64,000 bases of DNA from assembly GCF_014805625.2 (NCBI RefSeq), contig NW_024003472.1, positions 24,009-88,008 of the forward strand. The letters are read 5' to 3'. Positions 10,721 to 23,829 of the stretch are shown here, one piece after another. Position 1 is the stretch's first letter, and every line of letters begins with the position of its first letter. The translations under genes and the position numbers were made by a program. This stretch comes from Glossina fuscipes. Lineage: Eukaryota; Arthropoda; Insecta; Diptera; Glossinidae. The notes beneath the pieces are model-generated. The model worked only from the letters and a program-made list of their open reading frames with translations, was not told the origin of the DNA and ran no database searches.

Positions 10721-13700
10721 TGTTCCTTTCCGGAAATGATAACAAGAAGTTGGCGCGGCATAGCTCTTTGCGCGGTAGAGCATTTATGAAATATTCGGCA
10801 TGCTGTGCCGCATGACAAAAAGAATTAAAACTAAAACAAGGTAAATGAAAAAAAGGAAGGGTCTAACGAAACCCTTAAGGAGTACGTACGGTGGGCCCAC
10901 GAGTTAAGACCGTCTGTGAGGCCTGTTGTCTGTATTGCTCGCTGTTCGTTGGTCCCTTCTTAGTCCGTACACATTCCCTGTCCCCCTACCCTCACTTGCG
11001 CGCACACCCACTCATACTTCGCTTCAGCGGTAGAGTATACCGTTTAGCCAAGCATCAATCTTCCGTTTTTTTTTTTTTTTCTAAGCTGCTGTTTTTTCCG
11101 CTCGTCGTTCGACTTGTGTGACAGACTTTCTATGACCAATGATAATGCGTTTACCTGTTGTGGACTGAGGGTGTTGGGTGATGAACTATTTTTGCTTTCC
11201 TTGTCTTTTATAATTGAGTTATTATTAAATTGATGTTAATTTTTTTTCTGTTGTTCTGGCTGCCTTCCTTTTTTATAGATTTATTTTGTATGATAATTAT
11301 ATTTGTGCATAAAATAAATTGTTTGAGCCCCTTTTGACAATGCTTCATATGTGTGAACTTTAGGTATATACGAAAAAACCCATGTTTCGAATTCGACGTT
11401 TATTGGCAAAGTTCTTTTCCCGAAAAGTCTTCATACGTGCGTGTGTGCAATTGCAGACAATAACAATAAGCCTTTGTTTAACATTGAAACCAAAAAACGA
11501 ATCTCCGTTATATTAAGTTCTATTTCTCCGGCGTTTCTGTTTCTATTTTTGCAATATATGCTTAGTTAAGCGAAGGTATAGAAAATAACCCACAATTTCT
11601 TAAAACTACTTTTTTCCTTTTATTCGGAAAAATGCAAGGCACAAAATTCCACAAAAGTTCTAATTCCGTGTTTAAATTTCCATAACTTGAGTCTCTGATG
11701 CAGGCAGTCATTTGCCAATTTTTGGTTAATATTTTGTTCTTTTCTAATATTTCAATTTTGACAATTACTGTCTATTCTTTGCTAGTCTTTTAATATCAAT
11801 AATTTTTTTTTTACGTGTATTATTTTTCAATTCCGAACTCTTTTTACCAAACTTGCAAAATTTTTCTGTTCTTTACATCAATATATTCTTTTGCTTTTAC
11901 TTATTTCTTTTTCCTTTTTTGTTTTTTATTAAACAGATATCATTATACCAATAAAGTAGTTGTATTTGTGATGCGAAATTCTTAGCAATTTTAGCCCTAC
12001 GTAATTAAATTTCTAGTTTGAAAGCTTTTTATTAACAACTTCCTGAGTTTTTATAATTCATTTTTCAATTTTCTTCATTTTGTTTGCTTAATTTCTGATC
12101 CAAACACATTTCTTTATCTGTGTAGTTTTTTTCTTTCTCCATATCCAACGGCGTTTACTTTGCCAAGTTGTTGTATTTGTGTTATTTTTTTTAATAAATC
12201 CTTTTTTTTTTATAAAATATTTTTCTCTGCTAAAATTTTTCACAATACTTTATTAATGCATCACGACCATTTGTTTATAAATGTCATCTTTTACCAATAA
12301 TTTTCTACATTATTCACTTATTGATAAAAACATCCTTTTTGCTTTTTGCTTAACTCCACATTCCGCTCCAGATGTTCAAGCAAGCCGCTATTCAGCAGCA
12401 GAAAGAGACCGAACCAAAGCAGACCGACAGAACCCCTGCGCTACATTTGTACGCGTACGTTACACAGTAGATACAAATTATAAAACCTGCTTTAGGGCAA
12501 AGTACCGAAAGCATCCCGAAAAGTTTGAATTTTATATCCACTGTTTCGAAAGTATTTGGTGATGTGGCTACTAGCGATGTTTTTAAGAATGGCTCTTAAA
12601 TGCAAATAACACATAAATTGTAATAAATACGAAAATTCAGATTCAGATAAGCAGATCAACGCATATTATAAATAGAATTTTGATAAACGACTTTACTGCC
12701 ACTGTTTTTTTTTTTCAATGTTCACTATTCGCAATTGAACTCCAAAATTTTTTTTACCTTCAGTAACGATCCTCAGCATTAACGTATGGGAATTATTTTG
12801 AATATCTACCTTTAAATATCAGCATTAATTAAATTGTAGTCTAGTAAAGTATATTGGATTTAATTTTCCCAAACTGTAGTTTAGCTAAGCACTTAAATTT
12901 AAATTTCCAAAGTCCCAGATACAGTGTTTTTCCGTCTCGCACTCCGGTAAAACTATGAAACTCACAGGCACCAACTCTGCAATCGAAGGTGGAGTGTAAA
13001 GATATTCAGTTAATACGCCACATGTTCTATAGAAACTAATTGAAATTTAAAAATAAGTACAAAATTTTAATAAAATCTGTTAAAAAGGATTTAACGACTG
13101 CATATTGTTTCTATGTGTTTTTCTGCCACGATTATTCATCTTTTTAACTATTAGCGGTCAGCCATTCATTGTCTACTGCTACATCTACATATGTATGTAT
13201 GCATATAAGTTTTATCTATTTGCAAAATGTAATAGTGATACTATTACGGTTATTAATTACTATGGAATAGAAATATTTTTCGACAGGGCTGAGCCGTCTG
13301 CATTTTATTGTAAACTTTGCTGGCTTATCTTTCCCGTGGTAATATATCTAGTATCCCCATCTACAAGCGTCGCTTCGGTGTTAGCAACATCTGATTTTAA
13401 TATAATTTTTACGCATTCATTTTGCTCTGGTGTTTGTTCAGAGTTCGTACGCAATTCGATTACGCTGTGCTATGTTGTATTTATGGTGGTCATTTCTGAA
13501 TCATGACGCGACGAACCATAAGTCAAGGGATAACAAGTAGGATCCCATATGTGTCATACATGCGATATAAGCGTCAGATTTATTTGATGGTTGAAGACGA
13601 GGTGCTTCTAATCCTTCTATAGAGATCTCTCGTTGTGCATCACTTGAATGTTGTTTGTGTGTATTTTGTAGATCGTTTTCAATCCGGTTTAATGATGATT

Positions 13701-16700
13701 CACAATTGATAGTGAAAATTTCCTCGGTTTCTACCCAAATTATTGAAATAAGACGTTACCTGCGATACGCAATAAATGCGACATCTTATCTCTTCGCTAG
13801 ATATCTAAGCTTCGCCGTCCTCCCTTGTATTAAAATCGTTCGATTGTTGACCGTCTAATAAATTTAACATTTCGCAGAACGAAATTCAGAATTTTTTGAG
13901 ACGCAAAAGGGTTCTGCGGGAGTCTTTAAACCCTCTTACGTTACCCGAAAATGGATAGGTATATAATGTTATACATACGTCAACAACGTAATTTGAAATA
14001 TACGTATTGTTGTACGCAGATTTCTGCAAAACTTTCACATGCCAAAAGAGAAAAAGAATGATAGTATCAGAAGAACCTACATGTCTTCTAGCTCTTTCTT
14101 TGCGGTTGTTTGGGCTTAGAGGCTATCAACGGCTGGTGCATAGCGATATTTACCTAAACGTTGCACAGAGCGCAGTTTGTGTTATTGTGTTAAAATTGAG
14201 ACAAGGGCTGGGGGTTTTAATGCCAACCCAAATGAGTGACTCTGTAGAAAATTTAGTTTTCCGGGTGGTAAGTAAATTCTTGTGTTTGTCTTGTTCTTGC
14301 GGCAAATTTTTGTACAACAAAAGTTGATTGATGCCATCTGGATGCCATTGGATGGTATGGTGGATATGTAGGCTTGTTTGGGTATTGTGTGGGATTAAAG
14401 TATGTTTTTTGCTTATAAGTTCATCTTAAGTCAAAAAAAAAGTCAAGAATTCTTATTTAATGTAAGTTGTAGTGTCTTATGAAATGTATTTTTTGATCCT
14501 CAACCCATCAATGCAGTTTTTAATAAGAGAAACCTTAATTTTCGGTACTGGATGTAGACTTTATTCGGCTATTGAATACGTTTCTGCCTATATACGTCTA
14601 GATATTGTGTTCGTAAGGTTTGCGACCACATAAAAATTATGGAAATAACTTTTGATTTTCTGGGTCAAGGAACACTTATTTTGAAGATTATTATTTTTAT
14701 TTTTACGTTTCGCTAGAGGCCTCGGATGTGAGGCAAGTAATGGAAGAAATAAAAGCTGGCATAACTATTGCACTTTTAAGATTAATAACTCAAGGTTTTA
14801 TTATAAACGAAAATATGGAATTACATGATATTGTATGAAATTACATGCAATTATTTCATGTCATTTCATTTTACCAAAAATTTTACATAATTTTGTGTTT
14901 AGTTAGGTTTGTATGATTTTTTTATTGATTGTAAAGTGAAAAACGTCAAATTTGCGTCTTATTTTTCCTTCACTTTTTCGAAATAAGTACTGGAAGACGA
15001 AAGGCATACATATAACTAAATGCTTTTCAAACGAGGTCGAAACAAAAGCATACAAATGTATATGCACAAGAATTATGGTTTTGATTGCGCTTCGACGATG
15101 AAAAAAAGTTAATTTCTTTTTTCCGCATTATGCATCGCTTCCTATTCCCGTTATTTATTTAAAAAAATAAAAAGAAAACAGGAGGCAAGCTCGAGGTTTG
15201 TTTATAAACAACCAAAATATATACGCAAAACTAATAAAAATTTTTATGTAATGTTTTGAAATAAAGCGAAATAGTAATCCCCTTCAATAAATTAACACGA
15301 TATAAGCCCAAGGCTCAAACAGGAACCTTTAAAGGACAGTATGAAGGCATCGCTGCTCTTATAAAAAATATTAAAAACAATTCATCGGCGCCAAAGCAAA
15401 CTAATATCAAAAAAAATAACTTCATTTTGTGCTTGCATGCATTTGAAGTTCACTTATCACAATCACATGCTCGATAAGATAGTTTGCATATATCAATAGA
15501 ATGTTACCGCTTACTCATCAAAAGTTGTATGTTTCCTTGAGAAATCCGAACAGTTTATTCTATCCATACTTACGTTTCCTTTCTACGATTAGGAAGCATA
15601 TCATTTTTAAAAATTTTGTAAACAGAGAAATTGAGAACAAATTATCTATTTTTTATTTGTTTATCATTATTCGTTTATTATTATTTATTTAGCTCATATA
15701 TGTAATATGTATTTTATATCACAATAACAATTAATTTCTTCCTTCATTCTAATTACACTTTTTCTTATGGATTGAAATAGAAGCCACAAGTAAAAATCAT
15801 CAGATTTTTCTTTTTAATTTTTCAGAACTTCATAATTACTCTTTATGGGCATTAAAACAGTTAAACGCTTTAAGTAGCAGGCTTACGTGGTATACCAGCA
15901 TTTACGAATCCATCCAATATTGTTAACCTTGTACAACTTTAAACTTCTTTATTTGGTTTGTGTTTGCAAGTAAAAAAATGTTCTTTAGATTTTCCTTGTC
16001 TTTCTTTTACAGATGGTTGACAAAATTGCTCGAAAGGACAGCTATTTTGCTAACTTCTAATTCGACGGGTATGAGGACGGATATTTCATAGTTATTGTGC
16101 ATACATAATTCAAAAGAAACGCGAGTTAATGTAAAATAGTGGGTGACAATATCATGCATACGCTAAAATCAACTGAGAAGGGGAACGATAGTTAAATGTT
16201 TTGTACCTACGTCCAGTAATTGCGCTCATTTCATGCGTTTATTTGTTTCCTCTCATACGTATTATATTTACAAATGAGATGGTATGATCTTTCGCTGATT
16301 ATATTGTTGACGGAATGATGTATATATTATAACGTTTATGCAATAAAGAACTAAACCAACATGTCAAAAATTATTGCAGAAGCATATTTTGTAAGATATA
16401 AAATATTAAAGCAGACCCTTAAATATTTCACTCCATTACAACCTGTCTACGTTTGTATTTTGCGTTACACCGTTAACATATTCTATAACGGCAAGTAAGA
16501 CGAAGATATTCGTTTAATATATTTCCGGAATGTTTTTCTCAGATGTCTTCTGAAAATATTTTATTCCTTTCACACTTTCAAAATGTCTTAACTTTGCCGT
16601 TGATTGGCCTACAGGAATTTGTCAAGATGTGTTAGGGTGTTCTTGTAAAAGCAATATCACACAAAGATATAATATATGATGTATCATAAAACGCGAATGA

Positions 16701-17150
16701 AATTTTAGTAAAGTTTGGTAAAAGCTTTTGCGAATTAAGCAAGTAAAATAGATGTAGTGTATATTTGAAGCACACCGTCTAATGATAGGTGCGTTTGCGA
16801 GTATATAACGCATAACTTTAAGGATGGTTTGTTAATTTGAACCACAAATTGGTCTGCAAATTACGCTCCGCTGTTTGAAACTTTCCAACCCGATTATTCC
16901 AACTATAGACGACGGAGAGTCTGGCAACTCATTTTAAATCTACTCGGAATCGAAAACTAATACGGACTCACTGAATTTCTAGGGGTTACAACTGAGCTCT
17001 TATGTGATCTAAACAAATATCTGACTTTTCTTCAAGTGTTTGATGTACCGACTTTTATAAATTAGCCATTAGCCGACAGCTTTGTTTTCCCGGTTACACA
17101 ATGTTTAATATTTTCTTTTTATTCATATTATACATGCGTATATATATGTG
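10721..17150. other. Unassigned AT-rich DNA, pyrimidine-rich in part
   Basis: No gene could be supported over about 6.4 kb. The segment 10880-11130 is GC-richer and 11050-12300 is markedly T/pyrimidine-rich with long T runs, a pattern often seen in introns or UTR-like DNA. The largest frame, 13105-13506 plus (133 codons), starts at TTG and has no recognisable content. At 12432-12444 the word GAACCCCTGCGCT recurs exactly at 22944-22960, perhaps from an unrecognised repeat. Confidence 0.5.
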
Positions 17151-17159
17151 GCATATAAA

Positions 17160-17269
17160 TAAAAATGTACATATAAATAAATAAATATATATATATTATA
17201 ATATTAATGTATACAATATATACATATATATTTACGGCCGTACGCCAGCTATATATGTATATACGGTAG

Positions 17270-17316
<47 letters not shown>

Positions 17317-17325
17317 CATATGTGT
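17160..17325. repeat. AT-rich microsatellite with (TA)n
   Basis: Alternating TA/ATATAC words through the stretch, with an uninterrupted (TA)n run at about 17275-17310. Both strands give Tyr/Ile repeat frames that are artefacts of the repeat. Confidence 0.9.
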
Positions 17326-17329
17326 ATAG

Positions 17330-18515
17330 GTACATCCCGCCATTGGCTTTCATCCGGGGTTTTTCAGTCGCACTAATAGCAATTTCCAATGATATGGAGA
17401 CAGCATGTAGTGATGCTATACGCGTACGGGGGTGAGTCTTTATCTTCTTTCCTTACCACTTTCTATTAATTTTCAATCGTTTATCGTTTCTCTAAAATGG
17501 CGTTTATAAAAACTTGTAAAAACTGGGGTGGTAACTTATTGACGGAAGCAACAGCAATGTCTGTAAAAAAAAAAATAGCTAAAGTTAAATTATTCTTCTA
17601 TATTATATATACTACCGAGCGAAGAAAGTGTACTACATTTTTCATTGTATTTGAAATACCACTACTATTAAATACTTCCTCAAAATCTGACAACGTACAT
17701 AAAATTTTCATCAACACTACAATCTGGTTTAATTCAAGTGTATTTAGTCGCATAAAATACTGAAGTTTGTAAAGATGTTGACGATATTTTCATTTTTTCT
17801 AGATTTAAAAATATTATTAAATCTGATTTAAATTAATTTTTTTCAGGTTTTAGGAGCATACTTATAATAACCACAACATGAATTCAAATGTTTTGCACTA
17901 TGTATTGTGAAAGGTACAACTAGATTTTAAAACCTTCGAATAATCCAAGTTTTCCTTTTGAATTAAACGGCACATTTTTAATAATGATGTAATGCGACAA
18001 TTGGATTTGAATTGAAAACAAATATATTTCTTTATATGTTTATCAAACCTAAATTCAAAACAATTTAATTTTTCGGAAGCGGTATAGATGTAAACTATTT
18101 GTATGAAAGATTAGAAACGAAACAGAAGAAGAACAAAGACCTGCATTTTATATAAATTAGGATTTGTAGTACTGAGATTATCAACTTGTACTTAATTAAT
18201 GGGAAAAACTATATAGCTCAGAGTTCCTTTTATTGACTTTACCATTGTATATTTTTTACAAAATCAATATTTGCATTGGTTTAAAATATGACATTCTAAC
18301 CTTCTAGAATTTGAAAAAAGTGCTATTTGAAAGATATTTGTTTTTTTGAATTTCGGGCTTTGTCCACGCTCTCTAAGAAAACTGCCTTTGTTTAAATGAG
18401 TCACTGCTGGGAAACTACAGGATCATGTCTTTTATTTGTTTATCTGTAATTTTCCTAATACAGTAACATATGAATTTAGAAGCATTTTCAAACAAAAATA
18501 CTCAGCGCTGCATGA
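17330..18515. other. AT-rich DNA without a recognisable gene
   Basis: The 88-codon plus frame at 17497-17763 begins with an ATG (MAFIKTCKNWGGN) but shows no domain, no codon pattern and no related neighbour. I do not call it a gene. Confidence 0.5.
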
Positions 18516-18519
18516 GCCT

Positions 18520-18850
18520 CATTATATGATAAACGCTTTGGCGTTAATTATAAATTTGGCCGCAGAATTATAAATTATTATATTTTCTCTAACATCTTGC
18601 AGCACGTAGAGAGGAAAGCGTGCGTTATTCTATATGCTAGCACCTTTTGGCAAAACATATTCGAGGAAACAGAATGAAGGTTTTGAACATAGAAACACTG
18701 TTTAAATATCTTGAGACTGCAGACCAAAGAAGGAGATTAATGGAATATTTATTGTAATCAAAGCACATGTCTGCAACACATTTTAAGATTTTGAATGAGT
18801 TTTTTCTCACACAATTTGCAATCGGCCCATAATACAATTTCTGGAATTGC
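18520..18850 (-). repeat. Dispersed repeat, copy A (minus orientation)
   Basis: The minus strand from about 18830 to 18520 matches the plus strand at 23505-23825 at nucleotide level over about 300 bases with gaps. Shared blocks include ATGTGTTGCAGACATG, TACAATAAATATT and GTGCTGCAAGATG/GTGTTGCAAGATG. Read on the repeat strand both copies keep an open frame with similar residues: YNKYSINLLLWS here and YNKYYINLFLWS in copy B, then FAKRC/FAKKC and VLQDVREN/VLQDDREN. The similarity at protein level suggests descent from a coding sequence, probably a transposon gene I do not recognise. Here the frame breaks after FAKRC with a stop. Confidence 0.7.
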
Positions 18851-20860
18851 ACTGCTTTTCAAAATCGCTTAAATCAAACATGCCTCTCAGGAATAGATCC
18901 GATATTGCCTCTCTCAAAAATATTTTTTTTAATACTAAACTATACACTTTATAACTTCTGCGAATACTGAATACTATTTTATTACCTTCTTCTGTCCAAA
19001 AATATTTCCAAAAAACACTGTTTTTCTTAGGCTATTACAGAGTGAGCCCCCTTAATGAAACCTTTAACTGGTCTGTTCTTATCTTTAATGCGTAAATTAT
19101 AGTCAATTCTATAACCAAACAGAACATGTAAATCAACGAATAAATAAGCATTTTCAATAATATATTCAGCTGTAAATGAATTACTTCCCGAAAACCAAAT
19201 TGGTTTTCGCTTCTTTTAAACAAATAATATAACAGTGAATGAACAATACGTAACCTTTAAATCTTCTAAATCAGGTTGAGTAGCAAGTTTTTGAGTTGAA
19301 GAATGTACACAACATAAAACTGTCATTGTACATTGAAGTAACGGGAGAACTAATCGCATTGATGATCATGGATCTATAAGATAAATGATATAGGTACGCT
19401 GTTGCTTGCTTCATGAAGACTTCACGAAAATAATGTAATGGCAATTTCATCAAATGGATGTTAATTGAAAACGTCTTTTAAATATTTACGATGTAAATAA
19501 TAGCCATGTGGCGCAGTATGCAGGACGAGCTCTACGATTTCATTTTCAATAAAATAAAAATTCGTTAAAGTTACAAATGCTGGGAAAAAGTTGTAAATAC
19601 AAAGTTAATAATTCGCAAGGACTTGACTCGCTTTAAAAAATTCGTGTCCAAAATAAGGCATACACTTGATGCTTACCTCGATGAGTATAATCCACTCGAA
19701 TAGTTTGAGTAATACATCCAGTTTAGAAATGTTTCTATAATTTTCAACAAAAACAAAAGAAATACACTGAAGGAAACAATATTATTAGGGGTGGAAAACC
19801 ATCGAATTTTAGAATACCTCATATTTAGAAATTATTTTCACAATTATCATTTTGATAAAAATAAACTGATGAAAGTTCGCGATTATTGCAGATAAGTTAA
19901 AAAAATGTATTAAGAAGATCGAAAACTTCGTAACCGTTCGAGTATTTATAAGCAAGGACATACTAAGAACAAAAAAAATAAATCTCAGCTTGGAGTTGCT
20001 AAGTTTTCATAGCTGCCTTCAATTACTTAAAAGTCGATGTTCACACTTTTGCTTCTGGAAACATATTAGCGCAGTCTTAAGCAGCCCAGCTATTTTAATT
20101 TTTTCATTTATTTTTTTGTGTATTTGTTGCATTTTGGATTAATAGGCTGGGATGAAATCTTCAATAACTTTATTGGGAGATTAGGAGAGCTAGACAAATA
20201 GCAAACATTAGGCAATTATTAAAGGGCAATATGAGAGCATCTATGTACATAACGAGTTAATATAATTTGCTGTACCATTAGCCATTCGAATGAATAGTAT
20301 AATAAGATAAGGCCCTTACTTAATTTTATATTAAAAAATAGTGTTAGACTAAAAAGAGTTCACTGTGCCCAACACTATAATTTTGTTCGAGTGCATTACG
20401 TTATTTTTCTTATAAAGACATCAAATAGCGTTATCTGCGTAAAACCCAGATATAAATAATGGTTTCAGAAAGTAAACTGCTAAGCGAAGTCACATTCATT
20501 ATTGCCTAAGCTTTGTAAGAAAATATTTTATATTTTTCATATCGTTAGAAGGCTTGCTTAATGAGAACAGCGAAGAATAACAAAAATTATACGTTCTCAA
20601 GAAATGAGGAAAAGTGGCACAAGTGTCAGTTGTCTTGACAGAGAAAAAAGAAAACACGGGAAGAAGCTGGATAAATGATACATAGAGAGTGGCGATTGTA
20701 CTTAAATTCTTATTTTTTACTTGGAAAATTAATTATTATCGAAGATTATTGTAAGATTTCTTGAGTGACAAACTAAAAGAAATTGAAACTACAGTCATTG
20801 AGGAAATGTCGTCTCATTATATGTAACATAGTGATGTTCAGAAAGAAGTAGGGAAAGAGA
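18851..20860. other. AT-rich DNA without a recognisable gene
   Basis: Only short non-conserved frames (for example 19035-19223 and 19271-19453 minus). I see nothing to annotate. Confidence 0.5.
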
Positions 20861-20863
20861 GAA

Positions 20864-20950
20864 GGTCACAGGGAGTGACCGCGGCTTAGTGTGTGCGCCC
20901 ACTATAGCTACGACAAAGCATGGTTAAATCGCCGTGATTCGAATCCTCGA
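20864..20950 (+). other. tRNA-like A/B-box segment, possible SINE head
   Basis: A short perfect inverted repeat, GGTCAC (20864-20869) and GTGACC (20875-20880), is followed by an A-box-like GCGGCTTAGTGTG (20881-20893) and a B-box-like GATTCGAATCC (20936-20946). The spacing, about 54 bases, suits an internal RNA polymerase III promoter. The arms do not fold into a convincing tRNA: the T stem has mismatches and there is no matching acceptor stem. So I see either a tRNA relic, the head of a tRNA-derived SINE, or chance. Confidence 0.25.
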
Positions 20951-22800
20951 GCGTCGATTTGATTGTTGTGACGAGAATGCAATTACGAAAACTAATTTTG
21001 GTTTAATTTTTTCCAATTTGAAATCTCCAAAGCTTAATGCGAACGTAATTCGATGTATCCTCAAAGATTTCTTGCAACAATGTGATTTTTCTCCAATCTA
21101 TTATCAACACATTTTAAACTAAATGCTGAAAAGCTTTCAATCAAAACTTACGAGTGAATATATATATATAATAAATTTGCTTTTATATTTTGACAGCATG
21201 AATTCATGCCCGATTCACAATTGCTCATTCAATCTAAAGCTTCATATTTTATTTCATTGCGTAATGGCCGAACAACTTCAAAAAAATATCCATCCCCTCA
21301 TCTAAAACATACATATAATTACTACTGGGGGTGAAAAAACTGGTGCTGTAGAGACAAACATCTATGCGAAACAACTAAATCGGTTCCTGTGATGCACTAA
21401 AAGTTAACTCAGAAACTGAAAATTAAAATTGAGATTGTACTAAGAGTTGGAGTATAAAAATCAATATCAACAAAGAAAAACGTTAGAGGTTGCGCAGAAA
21501 AAATATTTCCCTTGTTAACACAACTTTTGAATACTATGTAATTTGCATCCACGCCGCCTAGGCAAGTCAAAAATGACTTGAATGAATGAATTTTCTCCAG
21601 CGCAAATAACGATTACACAACAAACAATATATGCTTCGAAACATGAATATGAAAAGGTGTTGTGCTCTTAGCGCGTATCTACTGTAGCCTGGGAAAATCA
21701 ACAGTTAGTATGTTCTTACGACAATTTACTTATAAGAGGCAGAAAAGATAAAAATTCCAGTTCTAAATGTGACGAAAAGTTCATCAAGAATGTGTTAATA
21801 ATCAGTAATTTAATTTTAATTTTTTTGTAAATAACCAATATCACAATTTTTTTTTTTTTTCGAATAATAACAGAAGTAGGATTGCAAGGTTATATTTATG
21901 GACGAAATAAACTGCTTAATTTTTCATTTGTAGGAAAGTTAATTTTGATCGATAATCTCCCTCTTAAAACTCTATTTAGTATTGCGCATAAGAACATACG
22001 GACAGAATTTTGCACTACTCAAGAAATTTGTAGTCTTAACAAGCCCTGTGACAAAATTCGTGTATCTCGAGTCGAATGATTAAATCCACGCACACTTACG
22101 GGAGTGGGACTGAAAAAGTATTGTAGTGTTGGAAAAACTCATGCATATTTAAGCTGTCTGGATTTTCAATTTGCGTAAATTTTAGAGGGCTCAATAACTA
22201 ACTAAACTTGGAAAATTCTCAACTACATAAAAAAACTCAAAAACTACATAAACTTAGAAAATTCATTAAAGTAATTTAAGGAAAACAAATATATAAATTT
22301 TTAAATGGACGATTCAGTATATAATGTTTTCTCTATCTTGCTATTTTAAGAAATTTGGAAGAAAGGCGATGAGTTAGATTTTCGATGAATAGAAAACTCC
22401 TGCCATCATGAACAGCTTTGCTGCTAATGCATCACGGATGCGTTTGATGTCTGCAAATCTTAGTTTGACATCTTTGGTATGCTTCAATATTAGATTTACT
22501 GACTATTTCCCACGGTCTTATATCAAATAGATTAGAGGATACTATTGTATAAAATGTACTTACTTTTTATATTATGTAAAGATTTTGGAGCCAATAGAGC
22601 TTACCGGTTTTTAAGTCAAGTCGCCGGTGAAGATGAAACACACGAAGAAACTATGTTCGAAAAATTTTGTCAAAAGAGATAATTCGAACCGAATCCATTG
22701 ACTTTCTTTGACTACAGATATAGGCGCGAATTTCGATAAGAATTATATAACTGTGGCATGCAAAACATATGTTTAAATAAAAAAGTTTTTTATATGAATT
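20951..22800. other. AT-rich DNA without a recognisable gene
   Basis: Short unassigned frames only, for example 20934-21122 and 21882-22079 on the plus strand. No domain or repeat family is recognisable. Confidence 0.5.
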
Positions 22801-22802
22801 TT

Positions 22803-22843
22803 ATTCGATAAGAACTCATTTACATTCGATAAGAACTCATTTA
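22803..22843. repeat. 20-bp direct repeat containing CGATAAG
   Basis: ATTCGATAAGAACTCATTTA occurs at 22803-22822 and again at 22824-22843 with one base between. A third, shorter relative (TTTCGATAAGAATTA) lies at about 22731. It could be a replication-slippage duplication or a small cluster of GATA-type sites. Confidence 0.8.
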
Positions 22844-23504
22844 AAATTTTGAAAGAGATTTACAGAAATGTTCCTAAGATTAATATCTGTCAAAGCGGCT
22901 ACTAGCACTAAATATAGACTATATGCCACATAGACGCTCGAACCCCTGCGCTGTATTATATAGCGGAAGTTTGCCGACCAATCGCAAAACTTATCAAGCG
23001 GAGAAATACGTTCTTCACTAGAGCAAAATAAAAAAACTTGTCATTAATTTAGGCTAGAAAAACTTAAGCGGGGAAGCCACTGTGGCAGCCCAGAAAACTT
23101 TTTTTGACAAATTTTTTATGAAAAAAACGATAATAAGATAATAATATTGAAGATGTTATTACACTTATATTTCAGCACTAAAACAAAACTTCTTTTTGAA
23201 AAATATTAAAAAATGGCAATTTCAGCGTTGTTGTCGCGCGGCATTTTCCATTTGAGGTCTGCGCCTTACACAATGACGGAAGTGATTTTGAATCTAAGAA
23301 TAAAATTACTTGTCCCATATATCTGTAGCAAATGAAATAGGTAAGTGATTTGAAAAATATTGATTTTTGCGTGATTGGCAAGTATTTGGGTAAAATATTT
23401 CAACTTTTATCTATAAGAGACAATCATGCGTTTATATACAACGTCTAAATTAACTTCGAAAATTGTCTGTACTTTTTAATGGTTTATGTAAAAAAAAAAA
23501 AAAA

Positions 23505-23825
23505 GAAGATCCAAAATTGTGTCACGAAAAACGCATTTAAAGTTTTGTAATGTGTTGCAGACATGTTTTTTAATTACAATAAATATTACATTAATCTCTT
23601 TCTTTGGTCTGTGAATTCAGGACTATTAAGCAACCCTTCTATGTTGAAAAACTCATATCAATACTCCTCTAAGAAAATTTTTGCCAAGAAGTGCCATTTT
23701 TGTCGCACTGTCACATATAAAATTGTACATTACGTGTTGCAAGATGACAGAGAAAACAACACAATTTATAATTCTATTGCTGAATTTATAATTAGCATCA
23801 AAATATTTTCGATATACTTTTAATT
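23505..23825 (+). repeat. Dispersed repeat, copy B (plus orientation)
   Basis: Inverted relative of the repeat at 18520-18850, about 4.7 kb away. An 86-codon frame (23563-23823) carries the shared residues YNKYYINLFLWS, FAKKC, YKIVHYVLQDDREN and IYNS. Just upstream a TAA at the position of a Lys codon in copy A closes the frame, so it too is decayed. The parent element is unknown to me. The residue pattern resembles no transposase catalytic motif. Confidence 0.7.
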
Positions 23826-23829
23826 TCTT

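Noticed and set aside
13105..13506. 133-codon plus-strand open frame
   Set aside because: It starts at TTG, has no ATG near its beginning, no recognisable domain and a composition like the surrounding AT-rich DNA.
17128..17343. 71-codon minus frame rich in Tyr and Ile
   Set aside because: It is the translation of a TA microsatellite.
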